Positions 1 through 14,311 of a DNA stretch of 64,000 nucleotides are shown one piece after another; position 1 is the first letter of the stretch, and every line of letters begins with the position of its first letter. The position numbers were made by a program, and so were the translations under genes. The DNA is taken from NCBI GenBank assembly GCA_039619475.1, contig CM077115.1:418074557-418138556 (forward strand), read 5' to 3'. Under the pieces are notes generated by a model, which searched no databases, was not told the DNA's origin, and worked only from the letters and a program-made list of their open reading frames with translations. This DNA is from Icerya purchasi. Its lineage: Eukaryota > Arthropoda > Insecta > Hemiptera > Monophlebidae.

Positions 1-2562
1 GCGAACAAAGTTTCCGGGGTATTGTGATCCATCGGACGGCAATTTCGGATTAAATGCCGTTTAGCCAAATTTTTCTCTGTGTCCCAAATAAATAACACTG
101 TGTATTATACACTTTTTTTAATTCGCCATTTTCATTCTTCGTAATATTTCTCGATACTTAACGGGGAAAAAGACATTTCATTCGACCAAATCGAAGGCTG
201 CTTTTCAACAAGATGAGGGGAGGATAAAAAGTAATAAAAAGTAAAAACGAAAAAAAAAAGAAAGAAGTATATTAGACACGCAGTTTTTTTTTTCGCTACT
301 GAACGGGGTTGGTTGTTAATTCGGAAGCGGTGCATAATTATTAATGTGTAAAATTGACAAAGGTTTCTCCTTTGACGATTCGGTCGAATTATTAATCACC
401 GGCGGGCGCGAGGAAAAAGCGACATATGTTAACCATTATTCAGTCTCGATCTCCAGCAGTGTATGGAAATCCGGGTTGCATTCGAAGCGCGAATGGTCAG
501 TTCTCCGTTTCCAGAAACATGTGCATTCGTTAGTGACTTTTCATCCCCCTCAAATTAAATATAGCTCCAGCGACGATTTCTCCATTACACATGCCAGTCC
601 ATAGACATCTCGGTATGCGTTATGCTATATTATGTTGCTAGCGGGCCGCTGTTGCGAAAGAATCGATGCGACGACGATGATTATACTTCACATATGGAGC
701 ACAGAGCAAGCGAGACCCAAAATCCTTGTTGTTATACGATACGTTCACTTCCTGCTGCATGGTTTTCTTCAACATTAAAACTATGGTGTGCCTATATGCC
801 GCGCAGGTTATCTGCTAGAAACAGAGAGGCTGCTAACGTAATTAATTATACACGCAGACGTACACGCACACACGCACCGATCGTCAATACGTATCCGCTG
901 CCGAGAGATCAAATAGACAATTTCATCAGCCGTTTCTGAATCTGCAACCACTCGGCCTAACAATCTACATATATATATATAGAGGGCTACGAATTCCGCC
1001 GGGTCTACATATACATAGGTATAAGGGTTTCCAAGCTGGCGCTCTTAAGCACATCATTACTAGTAAGCGTGCTTGGAGTGTGTGAGTAGTCAGAGGAGTC
1101 TGACCAATTTATTATACAGTGGATGCTCTAGTTGTTTTGCACGCGATGCGCCTGCGCAGTTATCCTTGATTTTCCCTGATTTCAAATATTTAGCACACTG
1201 ATACTGTGACGTACAAGTAAAACCTAGTACGGCAAGTGAACGATAAATATTAAAATTAGTTGTTTTTCGTTGGGTAGAATCCGACTGAACGCAATCGGAA
1301 ACTGTGCAATAATAGGAATTATGAGCAGGGAAGGAAAAAAGAGACAAAATACAAGAAGGCTCCTTAGCAACGGGAAGAGAAGATCCAAGAATTTTCTTAG
1401 AAGAAGCGCATTTTGATCTCTCAAATCCCTGTCTTAAAGCGGAGCAGCAGTGACAGGACACGCAAGGGGTGGGGATTTTGCGTCAAATTTAGATTTGCCC
1501 CCAAAATTTGTGTGAGAAACGGGGCACACTCGTCGACAAGAAAACAAAGGAAAACCGTACAATCTAAAAGCATTCTTCGCGCTAATTGCATACTTTCATA
1601 AAAATTTTAGTCTTTCCTATCGATGGTGAACGAATTAAATGTTATATACGCCGTTGATAGACTGTATTCTTCACCTTGCCGGAAAATCTTCTATTCTCTT
1701 CGATTGCTAACGAAAAATCATCTAGACACGATAATCTCTGTAGCAATTTTTTATCAAATCAATTAATTCCGGTGGTGGTTTTTTAATATCGAAAAACGAT
1801 TTCAAAAACGCCGCAAGAATTAATAAATATCGCATACGCACGGACCGAGATAAAGAAAAAAGGGAAGGAAACGCGTCGTCTCCTTGTTTATAAACCGGAA
1901 CCCCACGGAGCTTATAATAATTACCGGCCCGGCCGATAGAAAGCTTTTTATATAATTCGATAGAGGAACCTTTAGCGTTTGATTTATATTTCACATTCGC
2001 CCACATAGAACATCGGCGCGCATAAATAAATATCGTCCGCAATCGTGTGTAAAATATTTATTATAATATTGTATCGTGAGGCTTTTTTCATGTTTCTTTT
2101 TGTTTTCTTCGTTTGTTCTTCTCGAACCTCTCTTTTAATTGCTTCATTCTTTCGATACTATATTAGTTCTTTTTACATTTTATTTCACATTGTCTTATTT
2201 TTTATTACAAACATCTCGGCACAATGGCGTATGTGTTTAGCGTGTGTTATCTATATTAGAATACGAAGGTGTACGTATAAGGGTGTGCCTAATTTCATTA
2301 GTAACCGATATATTACCGCTGAATGTTGTTTCTTATTAACTCACCTATCTCACAGCGGCAGAGCCGGGCGTCCTCCGTGTGTGTTGCTGTGGAGTATGTA
2401 CCTTTTCTGGTTTTCGATATTTTAATAAAAATCCCTTCGGGCTTTTTAATCAATTTCGAAAGATGTGCATAATACACGCATTCTACCTCATTTATAATAT
2501 ACACACAACTTTTAGCGCGTGTATTATTGTGAACGTATATATGTATTAGTGTGTCCTGTAGA

Positions 2563-2564
<2 letters not shown>

Positions 2565-2612
<48 letters not shown>
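2565..2612. repeat. Compound (AT)n-(GT)n microsatellite
   Basis: Perfect AT dinucleotides from 2565 to 2600 pass directly into GT dinucleotides from 2601 to 2612. A second GT-rich tract lies near 2727-2756. These are simple repeats; the Tyr-Ile and Val-Cys open frames across them are artefacts. Confidence 0.95.
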
Positions 2613-5600
2613 ATGGGTTTTTTATATACGTCTGCGTTCGAAGATATCTAAACCGATTAGAAAACGAACACATATACATATGCATAGCGGCATGTTTATA
2701 GACAATGACAGCAGTTCACCACTCTTATGTGTGTGTGTGTGTATGTGTGTGTCTGTATAATGAAGAAATAGAAGGTAGATATCGGCCCGATAAATTCCAT
2801 CCGTCCTTGTCTAAATTTTCGATTAATTTTTGATAATGATAATTTATATCGCGTTAGAAATGAAATTGGATATCAAAACCGGATAACGATTTAGAAAACA
2901 AAACGAACAAAATATAGGAAACAAAAGTTAATTTATAACAAAGGGCCAGGCTTCCCCGCCTCGATCCGTACAAGGCAATCGCGCCAGCTAAACGCACCGC
3001 AGTAGATAAATCTCCGATAGTTCTTAATTAATTTTCTCAACTGTGTGTGATATTTTTATTGAGCGTTTTTTATCGGCAGCCATAATACGAAAACCCGAAC
3101 GAACGAACGAACGGTGATGCCGGAAAAAAATTAATAAATAATACACTATTCGATTAAAAATAATAATTCGGCAGTGAGCGTCTTTTTCACGTGTCATTTT
3201 TCAAGCAACTCTTCCACACGCATCTGGCCAATAATCTCTAGCTCCTTATCATCTTATAAATTCGCGGAAATATTTCTTTAAATAAATTTTACCGACGCAT
3301 AAGAAGAAATACTGAACGACACAATAGAGAGAGTATTTAAACAGCTGCCACTAATCTCGGCGAATTAATATACGAATAGCGGTGCAGTCATCATAATCGT
3401 ATCGAAGTGACCTTGTGTTTTAGTACCCATACACCCCTATAATGTTTAACACATTTACCTCCCCGATTAGTAAAAATCATCTCATTATAATATGAATATA
3501 CTTCTTAATAAACTTTTGCCAAAAAAATTGCACTTTCTATCAAGAACCATTAATTCGATCGCAAATTATCCGAGAAATTTTAATGAAAGTCAAAAAAAAA
3601 AAATTTTAAACGATATCGTAATTCCGAAACACACGAGCATAAAAAAATATGTAACATTAGTCACCATAAATATATGTATTCATTATACCATTGTATAGCG
3701 GGGATTTTTTTAATTGGCGCTTTGTTATGCGTTTATTTATTAATCGAAATTGGAAAAAAAAAACAAAAACATTAATCCCTTTATTATGTAATTATTTTAC
3801 GCGCGAAAGGAACTGCACTACGAGGTGGTGGTCCCTTAAAGGTATATTACAAGTGTAATGGAGGGGTAATATGTTAGAACCATTCCCAAACGTTCGTCAT
3901 GAATCTTTTAGAATTATAAATTCCTTTAAAGATGTCCTACTTAATCTGGTTATCATTAAATAGTTCCAAATACAACGAATGAGTAGCCTAAAGCAGAACA
4001 CACGTGTTCTTTTTTGAAAAAAATGAAGCAATAAATAAAAGTAACTCGCGTGTTAAATAAATAAACATACATATGTATTCTAAAAAAAAAATAATAATAT
4101 TTATTTTTTTTTTGTTTTTTTTGTTTTTTTTAATTTTTTATTTTTGGATACGGTTTACGCAATAGTTTTATTTCTAAGCATTACATATTTCATAATAGGT
4201 TTTTTATATTACTCCGCCTTAAAAGAAGGACGTTTTGTTATTATCATAGTTGTTACATATTATGTATACCTTTTTTTTTTTTTTCTTTTTTTTTTTCGAT
4301 TAAAGTGAAATTGTTAGGCCGCGTCGTATTGACTATTAATAATTTTCACTTTATATTTGTTGTGCATTATCGACATAAAATTATCCGTTCGAAGCGACTC
4401 CATTCTTATGTGAAAAAGACAATAAAAATAAATTTCGATGTTTACAACCTTCTTCACGGTGAATAATAAATAATTTTCAGAATAACTGCGTAAAATATAA
4501 GTTTTATACTACTGATATTTAATTTGTATATATGACGTAAAAAGTTTTACCGATTGCGAGTTAAGCAATGAGAATATGGGTAAAATTTCTATAAATACGC
4601 TCACGGCTACTAAAAATCAATCGGTTCGAGACTTGTCTAGTTCCGGATCCGAATCATTTGCAGGTTTTTATATCGAATCCGAAATTCTATATTGGTTATA
4701 TCAGAGAAATCTCGGAACGTAAAAGAGGCTGAGCGAAAGGAAACTGGCCGCTAGTACTCTCCTCAGAACCATTAGACTTAGAGTACTATTATGGAAAGAG
4801 CTTAACTTTATGATACTTTATCAAGGGAATATGATGGGACTTGCTTTATATAAGCATACATATCTGTATGTTAAAGTAAACGCGAGAAAATAACCTTTTG
4901 TTCGGAAAAATACGTAAATTAAAAAAATTTTTTAAAAAAAGTGTTTACTTTGTAAAATTCCTCATGACTGACTGTGTTCCTGAAACATGTAGATGTTTTA
5001 ATTTTGAAAATTTTTAAATGAATGTATTTTTCCGAATAAAAGGTTATTTGTTTTCCATTTACTTTATAATATTGAATATTCGGAAAAAGAAAAACCCGAA
5101 AAATGATCGACATAAAATCTAACGACGCTGGTACATACGTATATATCGTTTGCATTCGAAACTGCACACAAAAATGTTCGTTAAATTTTCTATAACAAAC
5201 GATAATAAGCTTTTGCCGCGTAATTTCTAGATTTTTTATCGGATTAAAAATAATCCAAATTTAAAAAAAAAAAAAAAAACTTTTAAAAGCAGATAATTTT
5301 CAGTATTTTCGTAGGCAGTGGACAACTTGCAGAACGAACCGCAACCATTAACTTGATTAAAAATTGTTTCTCGATATAAAATGAAAAATAACGAAAAAAA
5401 AAAAAAAAAAAAAAAAGCTCCACTTTCTACAATTATTCTTCTTCGTGTTCTAAAGCTTTTCCATTCCGATAGCGACCACTTTTTTTCACAGCTTTCCGAT
5501 GAAAATTCGGAAAAGCTGTGCTGCCAGAGCAAACTGGAAAGGTGGACTTTCGGTAACAATAATTCTTCTCTATAGCGAACCGTTATCGCTGGAAGAGGAT

Positions 5601-6443
5601 AATCTATACAATATCATGGCGGCTGTCGTCTTCTGAAAAAGAAATATTGTTATTGCATTTCAGCGATGATTAATCAACGTGCGTTTTCCGTTTGAAAAGA
5701 CAACGAAGACGACGATGGTTGGAAGTGGATGCGCGTTATATCGCTGACAGCGGGTACTAGGTGATATATTTGTCGCTAGATTAATCACGTCGTCAGGAGT
5801 GATTTGGATGTTCGATAATCGCCGATTACGCTAAATAATATTAGAACACGTTCAAGAGACCGGGTTGTAAATGAGCGAAATAATGACAAACAAAACAAGA
5901 CACGATTTAGACGTCATTAAGAGTGGAGAGGAGTTTGTTGCATTCAGCGTTCTGTGTTCGATTTTCTTTCAACTAATTTAGACAATCGCCAGTCGAATTC
6001 GATGTTCCCGTCCGACTCGACTGGCTTCCATTCGGATAAAGGAAGTAGTAGTAGTATCATCGTCCAATGATAACCGCTATTTTCGTTGTTGCTACCGAAG
6101 GCAATAGCAGGAACAACAACAAAAGAACTATTAAAATTTAGAAACTAGTCGGAAAGAAATTAGTATGTAAACGGATTAACATTAAGTAATGGCCATTATT
6201 CCGACGAATATTCTTCCTGCAGCTATTACCGTAAAACGCACACGCTAATATCCTATGCGGTAGTGTGCGTGCCGTGATCAATTCGAACGATGAGATAAAT
6301 AATGACTGATTGTCTGCTTTATTTAGTCATTGATGAACTAATTAATTATGTTGCTTGCGTTTTAGAAAAACCATTTTCGAAATAACGCGACCCCCATTCT
6401 ACCAGCGATTACCATCACATCACTTCTTCTGATCATTATTATC

Positions 6444-6444
<1 letters not shown>

Positions 6445-6473
<29 letters not shown>
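6445..6473. repeat. (TTA)n microsatellite
   Basis: An uninterrupted trinucleotide run of about nine to ten TTA units. It yields a poly-isoleucine frame on the minus strand that is not a gene. Confidence 0.9.
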
Positions 6474-6475
<2 letters not shown>

Positions 6476-9400
6476 TACTACTGTCATCATTATTACGGCT
6501 GTTGTTAAAATTTCCTTTTTGAAATTAATTTTTAACTGGTTTTCAATAAAACCGTTAATCAAAATCTAGAAAAAATACCAAAGCGTGTAAAAATATTCGA
6601 CAAAAGGATACCGCGCATTAAAATATTTTCACCCTTCGTCGAAAATGAAAGAATATTCGGTAAATATCCAGCTAATAATCTCTTTTTCTTTTCCAAAAAA
6701 CCTGCATTTAAAATTTCGATCTAATAACTGTATCCTTTACCAATTTAGTCTACCACTTCTATTCTCAATCAATTCATCCTTTTCTATTTGTGACTCTCTT
6801 AACCTTCGTCGTTGCATCGTAATTGTGTCGTCTTCGATTTAACCACTCTTTACTACCTACTTCTTGATGCCCACTCCTCTCTGTTTCCATCCTCTTCATT
6901 TGCCGATTCATAATTTTGTATTCGATGCTAATGTTCTTTGGATGCTCTTCCTTATCCTGCGAAGTTTCTAAGTTGTTCGGACCAAAAAAAAAACAAAAAA
7001 AAACAAGTTTCTAAGCTCCTTTAACTCAATATTCCGACTCCTTCGAGTATTCCGTCGGTGTCCTTGCACTACTCCCCCCACCGAACTTAGACATTTTCTT
7101 GCTTCTTTTATATATGTTCAATATCTGATAGAATCAAAATTTAAATGACTACGAAATAATTAAAATACACTGCTATTCTTTTAAAAAAAGAAACAGAACT
7201 GAGAGAAAAATCACCGCCACTGACTTTTTATTTTTCATTGTTTTGCCTTGATTGACTCTACCGGTATGCTTAAATTGTATAGACGCCGCAGCGATTTTGG
7301 TGGGAAATCAGCTTGAGAAACGGATTTCTTAACGTAGATAGTCTATTATACCATCGCGTCTTGTATAGTAGTGTTCATCGATTTGTACAATGAAATTAAA
7401 CAATTATTACGCTTATTATCACTATTAAATTTCTTAAAAATCGATCGATTTTTTCGCTGGTTACATTATAAATCCGGACGAATTTACGTCCGCAACCGTT
7501 ATAATACCAGAAATATGTTTCCAACGACCGGATTTATTCAAAACGCTCCTGAAGAAAAAACTCTCCAGCATTCTCATTAAAAGAGATGTAAATGCGAAAA
7601 TAAACCCGGAAATGATGCCCTGTAGTTGTTTATTTATATTTATTCATTCATTTTTTCGTTTATCTTTTAAACAATACTGGAAATGTCTTTCAAATAATTT
7701 TATTATTAATTTTTTTTTTGTTTTTTAATGGTCTTAACTTTCACTATTCTCTTCTGGCCGGTGTACCTATTTATTACACTTTTAATTTAAATTAAAATGT
7801 TAGTATTTTTAATAGATTTAAATAGAGTTAATTTGTCTGCGTCTTGAACGATCTGTTGAACTGAAATCGGCAGTGTCGCATAAATCGATAGAATCGCCTG
7901 TATCAAGTCTTTACGTTCTTGATTGTATATTTCGCATTACCGTACCAAATGATCCAAAGAGAATTCACATAAGTTTGTTGATATTATTTATTTCTGTCGG
8001 TGTAATTTCTCTGCCCTCGTGTAATCCGTCCTAATTCTAATTATAAGTTCTATACAGATTATTCATCCTTTCTATGAACTAATTAATTCGTTACTAATTG
8101 TTTTCTATGCTTAATTATATTTTTTCTCGTAAGATTTGCTGTTCTCTTTATAATTTTTTTGCCGTGACTTTTATAAGTTTTCGTTTATTGTATTCTGTCC
8201 AACTTGAACCTAACTTACTTTTTTGTTACATTTTTGTTACATTTTTGTTCAGTTCGTGTCTGCTACATTATAACTTCACTATGACACATTCGGTATTCAT
8301 TTAAACCGTATATTATATTCCATTGTATGTTAATATCATTTAATGCGTTGTATACTATATATTATTTGTTAAATCGGGTTTTTATTATTTTGTTTTATAA
8401 ATATTCCTCGTATAGAGTTTGTTCATATTTTAGAATATTTTTTATTTTCCAAATTCGTAATTTACAGCTTTGTTTATGGCAATTAGCTTTGCTGTACTTG
8501 AATAAATTTCTGGTAATTTGAAGGATCTTTTACGATTTTTACTTTCGTTATATATGTATTGCGCCGAATATGCGTGTTTTCTTTATTATTTATTACACCG
8601 TCCGTGTTCTCCGTATTTTGTCTGTGTTATTTCAGTATTTTTCGTTATTACTGCTACCGTTCTGTCTTGGAGAATTTTTCAGGTATCAATTATTGTTATC
8701 AGACACACGAATATGTTACACTAAATCTTGAAATTTTTGTATTTTTCCCGTTATATTGTACGTATATGTTCCGATAGTCGTTAATAAGTATTGCCGATTT
8801 TCTTCTATATTCCCCGATCAATATATGTTAAACGAAACTCGATTCGCTTGTATTAATAGATACTACTTACTTTTTTTCTCTGTATTATGATTTTTGAAAA
8901 TAACATTTTATATAGTATTTATCCGAAATTTTGTTTCATGAATAGATTAATCGGCGCATTTCTACACTTTCTGACATGATTTGGAATCGATTTTATTACC
9001 TCTGAGGAGTTGGAGGGGGGATATTTTCGAAGCTTTATTTCGAGTTATCGTTTTTAGCTACGTTTTTTTCGTTTTTTCTTCGCCATTGGCCAGTTTTCCC
9101 GATTTTCTATGATTGATCTATCCGTAATTTCCTGCAGTTCCTCTGGCAAGTTCGTCTCGCAAAGGCTAAAAAGTAAACATAGATATCCAGTCGTCGCCTA
9201 GGGAAATCCAGATATTCTAAATTTCCCGTTTTGACAGCGAGGTGTGAGTATCGTTTCATTCATGTTTCTTCCAGCACCTTCAAAGAACGCGGACTTGAAA
9301 AACATCCAGTGAGAGTTTTACGACGATTAACCAGCTCTTCTATAATAAGATCATCATAATGACCGCGTCGCACACGTGCACACACTGTCGTACACACGTT

Positions 9401-10954
9401 GATCCACACGTGTTAAAACACGCACACACACACACACGCACAGAAACATCGCTCCTAGCATCATTTTTATATTTATACGGATGAATGGTGAAAAAGAAAA
9501 TTAAAAACCGTCTCTCGAAACGCATTTTATTAAATGCTGCTGAAATAGCGAGCTATTTTATCGGGGTTTATTATAAAGTTTTATTGGCTTTTCGATGCGA
9601 TGTTGTGGGTATTAATTCTCGGTGAGAGTCTTTAATGTCTCCTACACCACTATTAATAGTCAATGCGAGCCGAGGCTTCTGTTTCATTTTATCTTTCTTT
9701 CTCTCCCCGTTGCTCGTCGTATTTATCACATCGGTCGCATATCGTCACAGTTTGAAGCTTGTTAAAGAGAAAAAAATCCTTTTCATCATCCGTCTAATAA
9801 AATCGGCAATCACTCAGCAGGTAATTCGGACCTCCCCCAAGGCGACTGTCCTTCCAGGCATCATGCGGACACTAGGAAATCCGATTTGAACGAACAGAAA
9901 AGATCACGCGTCGATATTTTTATAGGTCGCGTCAAAAAACGATAAATATCACGTCCGAATAATCTCCTCAGATCATTGGACCAGCGATTGTTGTTATTCG
10001 CCGACTATACTGAAATAATAATTACTTAAGTATCGTTTATTACCACCCTTAAGAAGAAGTTCCAAGTCGACCTAATAAAAGCACCTACGGAGACTGCATC
10101 TCGAACTGATGCAGACAAATAAGCAATTCCCAATAGAACAACTGCTCCTACACTATTAGGACATTTAAGAGCGAGAAAACATCATTCTAATCATCACTAG
10201 AATATTTTTATTTCACTCTGCGTTCGTGCGATAGAAGTAATGAGAACCAAAAATAAGTAGAGTCTGCCCGTGTTTCATGAACCAGATGCAAATTCGGCAT
10301 TTGATTCTTTTACCTAATTTTCTGGTGCAAATAAATCGCGGATAATCTTTTTCAGTTTTTCAGTTGTGTATTAGAAAATTAAAATAAAACCGTTTATCGT
10401 AATTTCGATAACGTTTTTACCGAATTCCAAAAAAAGAACACTTTATATGTTCATCACCCATGTTTTCCTCTTTTTTCCCCTTTTTTTTGATGTTCATACA
10501 TAACTTTCTATTATTTAGACCAGTTTTACCGATTCTGATTATTCGAATGTTTATCAGCCAAAGTGGTACTATTACACAAGTATACACCGTTGCATGCGCA
10601 GATACACAAACAAAAAAGAGGGTATTTTTAAAGAATCGTTTAATAATAATATGACACAAACGCTTTTAAAATACTTTCAATGTTACCCTGCAACAGTAAG
10701 TTCGACTTTTTAACGCAGCCGGGGGAGAAAAAAAAAGATTGAAATATTATTCATGTTGTGCAGAAAATTGAAACGGATTTTTTTTACGAGCTCATCATTG
10801 ACGGAAATACTTTAAATTTCCGGGAATAACTTTTGACAGTGTATGCTGACTCCAACGATGCTCTTGCCTACGTGTTTATTCAAATGTGTACTGGTCACAG
10901 CGGTAGTCCCAAATGAGTATCAACGGATGTATTAGTCAATAGTAATCATCAAGT

Positions 10955-11218
10955 TAAAGGAGGCCTATGCCCTTTACAGGACGTTGGGGATTGTGAAGTT
11001 TTTCCATAATGGTACTAAGCCTAATGATCTGAAGAGAATGTTGAAGCCAATTCCTTCGTTCGGCCGCCTTTACTTTCCCAGATTTCTCTGCTACCCAATT
11101 ATTTCGAGCTGAATAAACGTGAGGGAGCGATTCGGAATCCGAACGAGACAAGACTCGAACCCGTGACCTCTGCTTTGGTAGTCCCAAGCACCTTAATTAC
11201 TAGGTTATCGCGCTACCT
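10955..11218 (-). mobile_element. tRNA-derived SINE, near full length
   Basis: Read on the minus strand from 11218, the element opens with a tRNA-like head. An A-box-like segment (TAGCGCGATAACCTAGTAA) is followed about 35 bases later by a B-box (GGTTCGAGTC). A unique body and a tail near 10955 follow. The same body occurs at 32101-32376, and tail pieces occur at 13637-13703 and 59890-59980, so this is a dispersed family. The promoter boxes indicate RNA polymerase III transcription by analogy with other SINEs. The 77-codon open frame across it is not a gene. Confidence 0.8.
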
Positions 11219-11559
11219 CTTGAAGATATATCTTTACTTAATATAGACAGACGAAAATTATCCGAAAAAAAAAAAAAAAAGTTTTTATTACAATTTAGGG
11301 AAAATCCCTGAAAATTTTAAAACAAAGGGACGGTAATGATTTGAAGAATCAATCATCAACGTTAATTGTACAAAAATGTAGATGTGAATAACTGAAAATC
11401 CTCACATTGCGCGATTTACAAGCTCACAGAAATTTTGCGTTTGCACACGCATTATACTCATTGTAGTGCTCTTTATAAAGAGTGCAGATGGTAGCAGCAT
11501 TCTATCCGTAATAGCACTCAAAAATATTTACACTAAAAGTTGTGAAGTAGAATATTGCT

Positions 11560-11900
11560 TTTTTCAAATCCGGAAACTTTAATAAAAATGCGCTAAACAA
11601 TAAAAAATCAGGGTTGGCATCGAATTAGCGATAATTAAAACCACATTAAATATTTCCCTGATGTTTTCAATATTTGATTTATAGAAAAATCGAGTGATTT
11701 GTGTCGTATTCGCGTAAACCTACAGAGTTATTAATTTCGGTCCCGACTTCTTAAGAAATTATTAATGGAATAATCATCCGTATGTGGTATTACTCTTTTG
11801 TAAAGTCATATTACCATATGATTATTTTTTACCTTTTAATGCGTTTTTATTAAATTTTTTAGAGATAGAGGTCGGTATTTTTTTTTTGTTTTTGTTTTTA
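11560..11900. mobile_element. Non-autonomous inverted-repeat element (MITE family 1), copy A
   Basis: The left end carries the block TTTAATAAAAATGCGCTAAA. The right end carries its approximate inverse, AATGCGTTTTTATTAAATTT, followed by GAGGTCGGTATTTT. The same terminal blocks frame elements at 25316-25750 and 60958-61345. There is no coding capacity, so it would depend on a transposase supplied elsewhere. The superfamily cannot be assigned, and the exact ends and target duplication are not clear in this copy. Confidence 0.55.
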
Positions 11901-13636
11901 ACAAATTTTCCAACAATATTTCGATAATTCCTATTCCGGATAAGTGGAAAACCTACCACAAATATTTCGAAACAAAAAATATACTATTGCGGAATATTGA
12001 ATAAGACGAAAAAATGAATTAATAAATTTTGACCGTATTTAAATATCTTGCTTGGTTAAACAACCGGTAAGGCCTACCGAATCTAAATATCACTAAAAGA
12101 TGTTTAACTTTTCAATGTTATGATACAGTAAGGAGATATTAAAAGGCAGAAGTCGCCGGTACAGAAGATAAACGCGCCACTATATCTTCAATTCTACTAA
12201 ACGTCTACGTTCAAAATTTAAGGAACAATTGTGAGAATTTTCTTTTTCTATTTTTTCTATTTTTTCTATTTTTTCTATTTACACCTTTCGTGGCACGCTT
12301 AAATTAATATATAATTTTCGCAAAGGAATATATTTTCTTAATAAAACATCCGAAAAAGATATGTTGCTTCAAAAACGTAACAGACGAATTTGAAAATAAA
12401 TTTATCCGATAAATAGCGTATTAATATCCGGAAATGGAATAAACGAAAACGTAGTCGGTTGAATTGTAATTTTAGTCTATATTTTTAGTAAGTAATTTTA
12501 ATGCTGGCTTGCCATCGCGGGAAGAAGCTATTCATTGCCCCTCGCCCTCCTGAGAAAACGGTAAAAATCATTTATAAAATAAAGTTTAACTAACGTCTTA
12601 AAAATAATAATACCATTTTTAATATTTAATTAAAATAATTTTAAAACTATTATTAAATCGATACTAATAACAAAACTACATAATAGTTCTTATACTCATG
12701 ATTTAAAAAAATATACACCATTTAATTTTTTTTATTATTTCAGTAAAAACTATATTTTTTAGAATTCTTCTTCGTTCTTCTGACTTCTGTTTCAGCCAAA
12801 AAACTGCTAGGTTATCAACGGTGAAGAAATTTACACGAACCAAAATTCATATTTTTCAAATTAATGTAAATTTTTAAAATTTTTTCCTTTAACGTAGTAT
12901 ACCCCAAAGTTTATAGTAATGTGAAAATTACAATTCCTTATTAAAAACGGTTAAAACTGTTGATATTTATGAAAGAAAGTAATACCATCCATTTGAAATT
13001 AAATTCGATGAAATAAATTATTCGTTTGCGAAATTTAAATTTCCCTCGATAAATAATCGAGGAAATTTTTGACTCCTGTCCACTCTAGGAGAAACTTTTA
13101 AAGGAGCGCTAAATTGCTCCTACTTCGATAAGTGTCGCCATTGAAGGAAAAAAAAACAGTCTAATTTTCGACCCCAGTTCAAATCATCTCCCCATGATAA
13201 AGCATAAACAACCGCTGCTCTTCTTTTAGTGCTGCGTAACCAATCAGCGACCCGCTAACAAGTAAAATGGATACATTCGGTTGGCTGCGTTCTTAATTCA
13301 CTCCGATTAATTTAATTTGAATAAGTGACGCGATGCATACTCTCTTTTGACTGGTCGTTGAAACGCACTCGAACATTGCAGGAACGAACTGTAGTTTTAA
13401 TAAGAACCGATTTAGTGAAATATTTATAACGCGGTTAATAAAATTTGGTATGAAAATCACTAGTCACAATTAATAAACAGAGGCTTCCATTTGTTTTAAA
13501 TTAATTAATAATAAATAATAAGTTAAATTTTTTTTTTATATTTCAAAAATTACTTTACAAACGGTAAATAATGTACCTTATAAAGAAATATATGTATATT
13601 ATTTTATAAGAGATTTAGGAAACCTTACTTACTAAT

Positions 13637-13703
13637 GAAGTAAAGTAAGCCCTCTTGACAAGGTGTTGGGGATTGCGAAGTGAAGTGTCACAATGTACTA
13701 AAA
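13637..13703 (-). mobile_element. SINE tail fragment
   Basis: The stretch from AGTAAAGTAAGCCCTCTTGA through GATTGCGAAG to TCACAATGTACT matches the tail end of the SINE at 32101-32376 in the same orientation. Only the 3' portion is present and the tRNA-like head is missing. Confidence 0.65.
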
Positions 13704-14270
13704 AATAAAAATTATACGCGATAGCAGGATTTCTTTTTTTTTTTTTTTTTTCAAATTATATTCAATAAATATATCAAAAAGCATATTTCGAAAATGTCAC
13801 AATTTTATTCTCTAAATCCTAAGACTAAAATGTTTAAAGTTTTACCATTCAATCCTAAAAAAATAAAAATATTAGTGCAGCATTTTTCCAAACGAAAACT
13901 TCGGCTTTTTTTGAGATGATCATTTTTTTAATTTTAATACATTTTTACGGGTTTTTTTTTTTTTTTTATAAAATTAACCAAAGTCGTAATAGCGCCTTTT
14001 GTTTAATTATTTTTGCGAATCGAAATGCAATACAAAAAAAATGAATATGCTAATCTCATATGAGTTTTAGGGTGCGTTCGTCTAATTGATATTATTTCGT
14101 GAAGTTGTTTCTGATGGCAATCAGCGTCAAAAATAAACATATATTTTAACACGGTTTATTCGAAAAGTTATTTAAGATTATATCGAACTAGTTTGCATCT
14201 TTATTTCATATCATTACTTATTTTCATTTTAAAAAAATCGGAGGTAAAACACTATTCATAAACATTAAGA

Positions 14271-14311
<41 letters not shown>
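14271..14311. repeat. (TTA)n microsatellite
   Basis: About 13 uninterrupted TAT/ATT trinucleotide units. Confidence 0.9.

Larger units (their letters stand above)
1..10954. other. Non-genic upstream region (intron or 5' flank)
   Basis: About 11 kb of AT-rich DNA with no coding exon I can support. Open frames here are short, low-complexity or overlap on both strands, and none resembles a known protein. The next coding exon (15654) starts in the middle of the ARID domain, so the first half of that domain should lie upstream. I did not find it here, which suggests this stretch is intron, but a short exon could have been missed. Several mixed-composition blocks (for example 5580-6330 and 9000-9320) look like single-copy DNA and could hold regulatory elements, but the sequence alone does not show which. 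Confidence 0.5.

Noticed and set aside
344..939. Two open frames of 86 and 105 codons on the + strand
   Set aside because: No recognisable domain, low-quality composition and no splice context; likely chance frames in non-coding DNA.
2519..2760. Open frames rich in Tyr-Ile and Val-Cys
   Set aside because: Produced by the (AT)n and (GT)n microsatellites.
8098..8777. Run of overlapping Phe/Tyr/Leu-rich + strand frames resembling membrane proteins
   Set aside because: T-rich DNA gives hydrophobic translations in any frame. The frames overlap one another and show no start context or homology.
10954..11187. 77-codon minus-strand frame
   Set aside because: It lies wholly within the tRNA-derived SINE.
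11140..11218. Possible true tRNA gene
   Set aside because: A- and B-box-like elements are present but no cloverleaf acceptor stem closes, and the same sequence is repeated at 32101 as part of a SINE.
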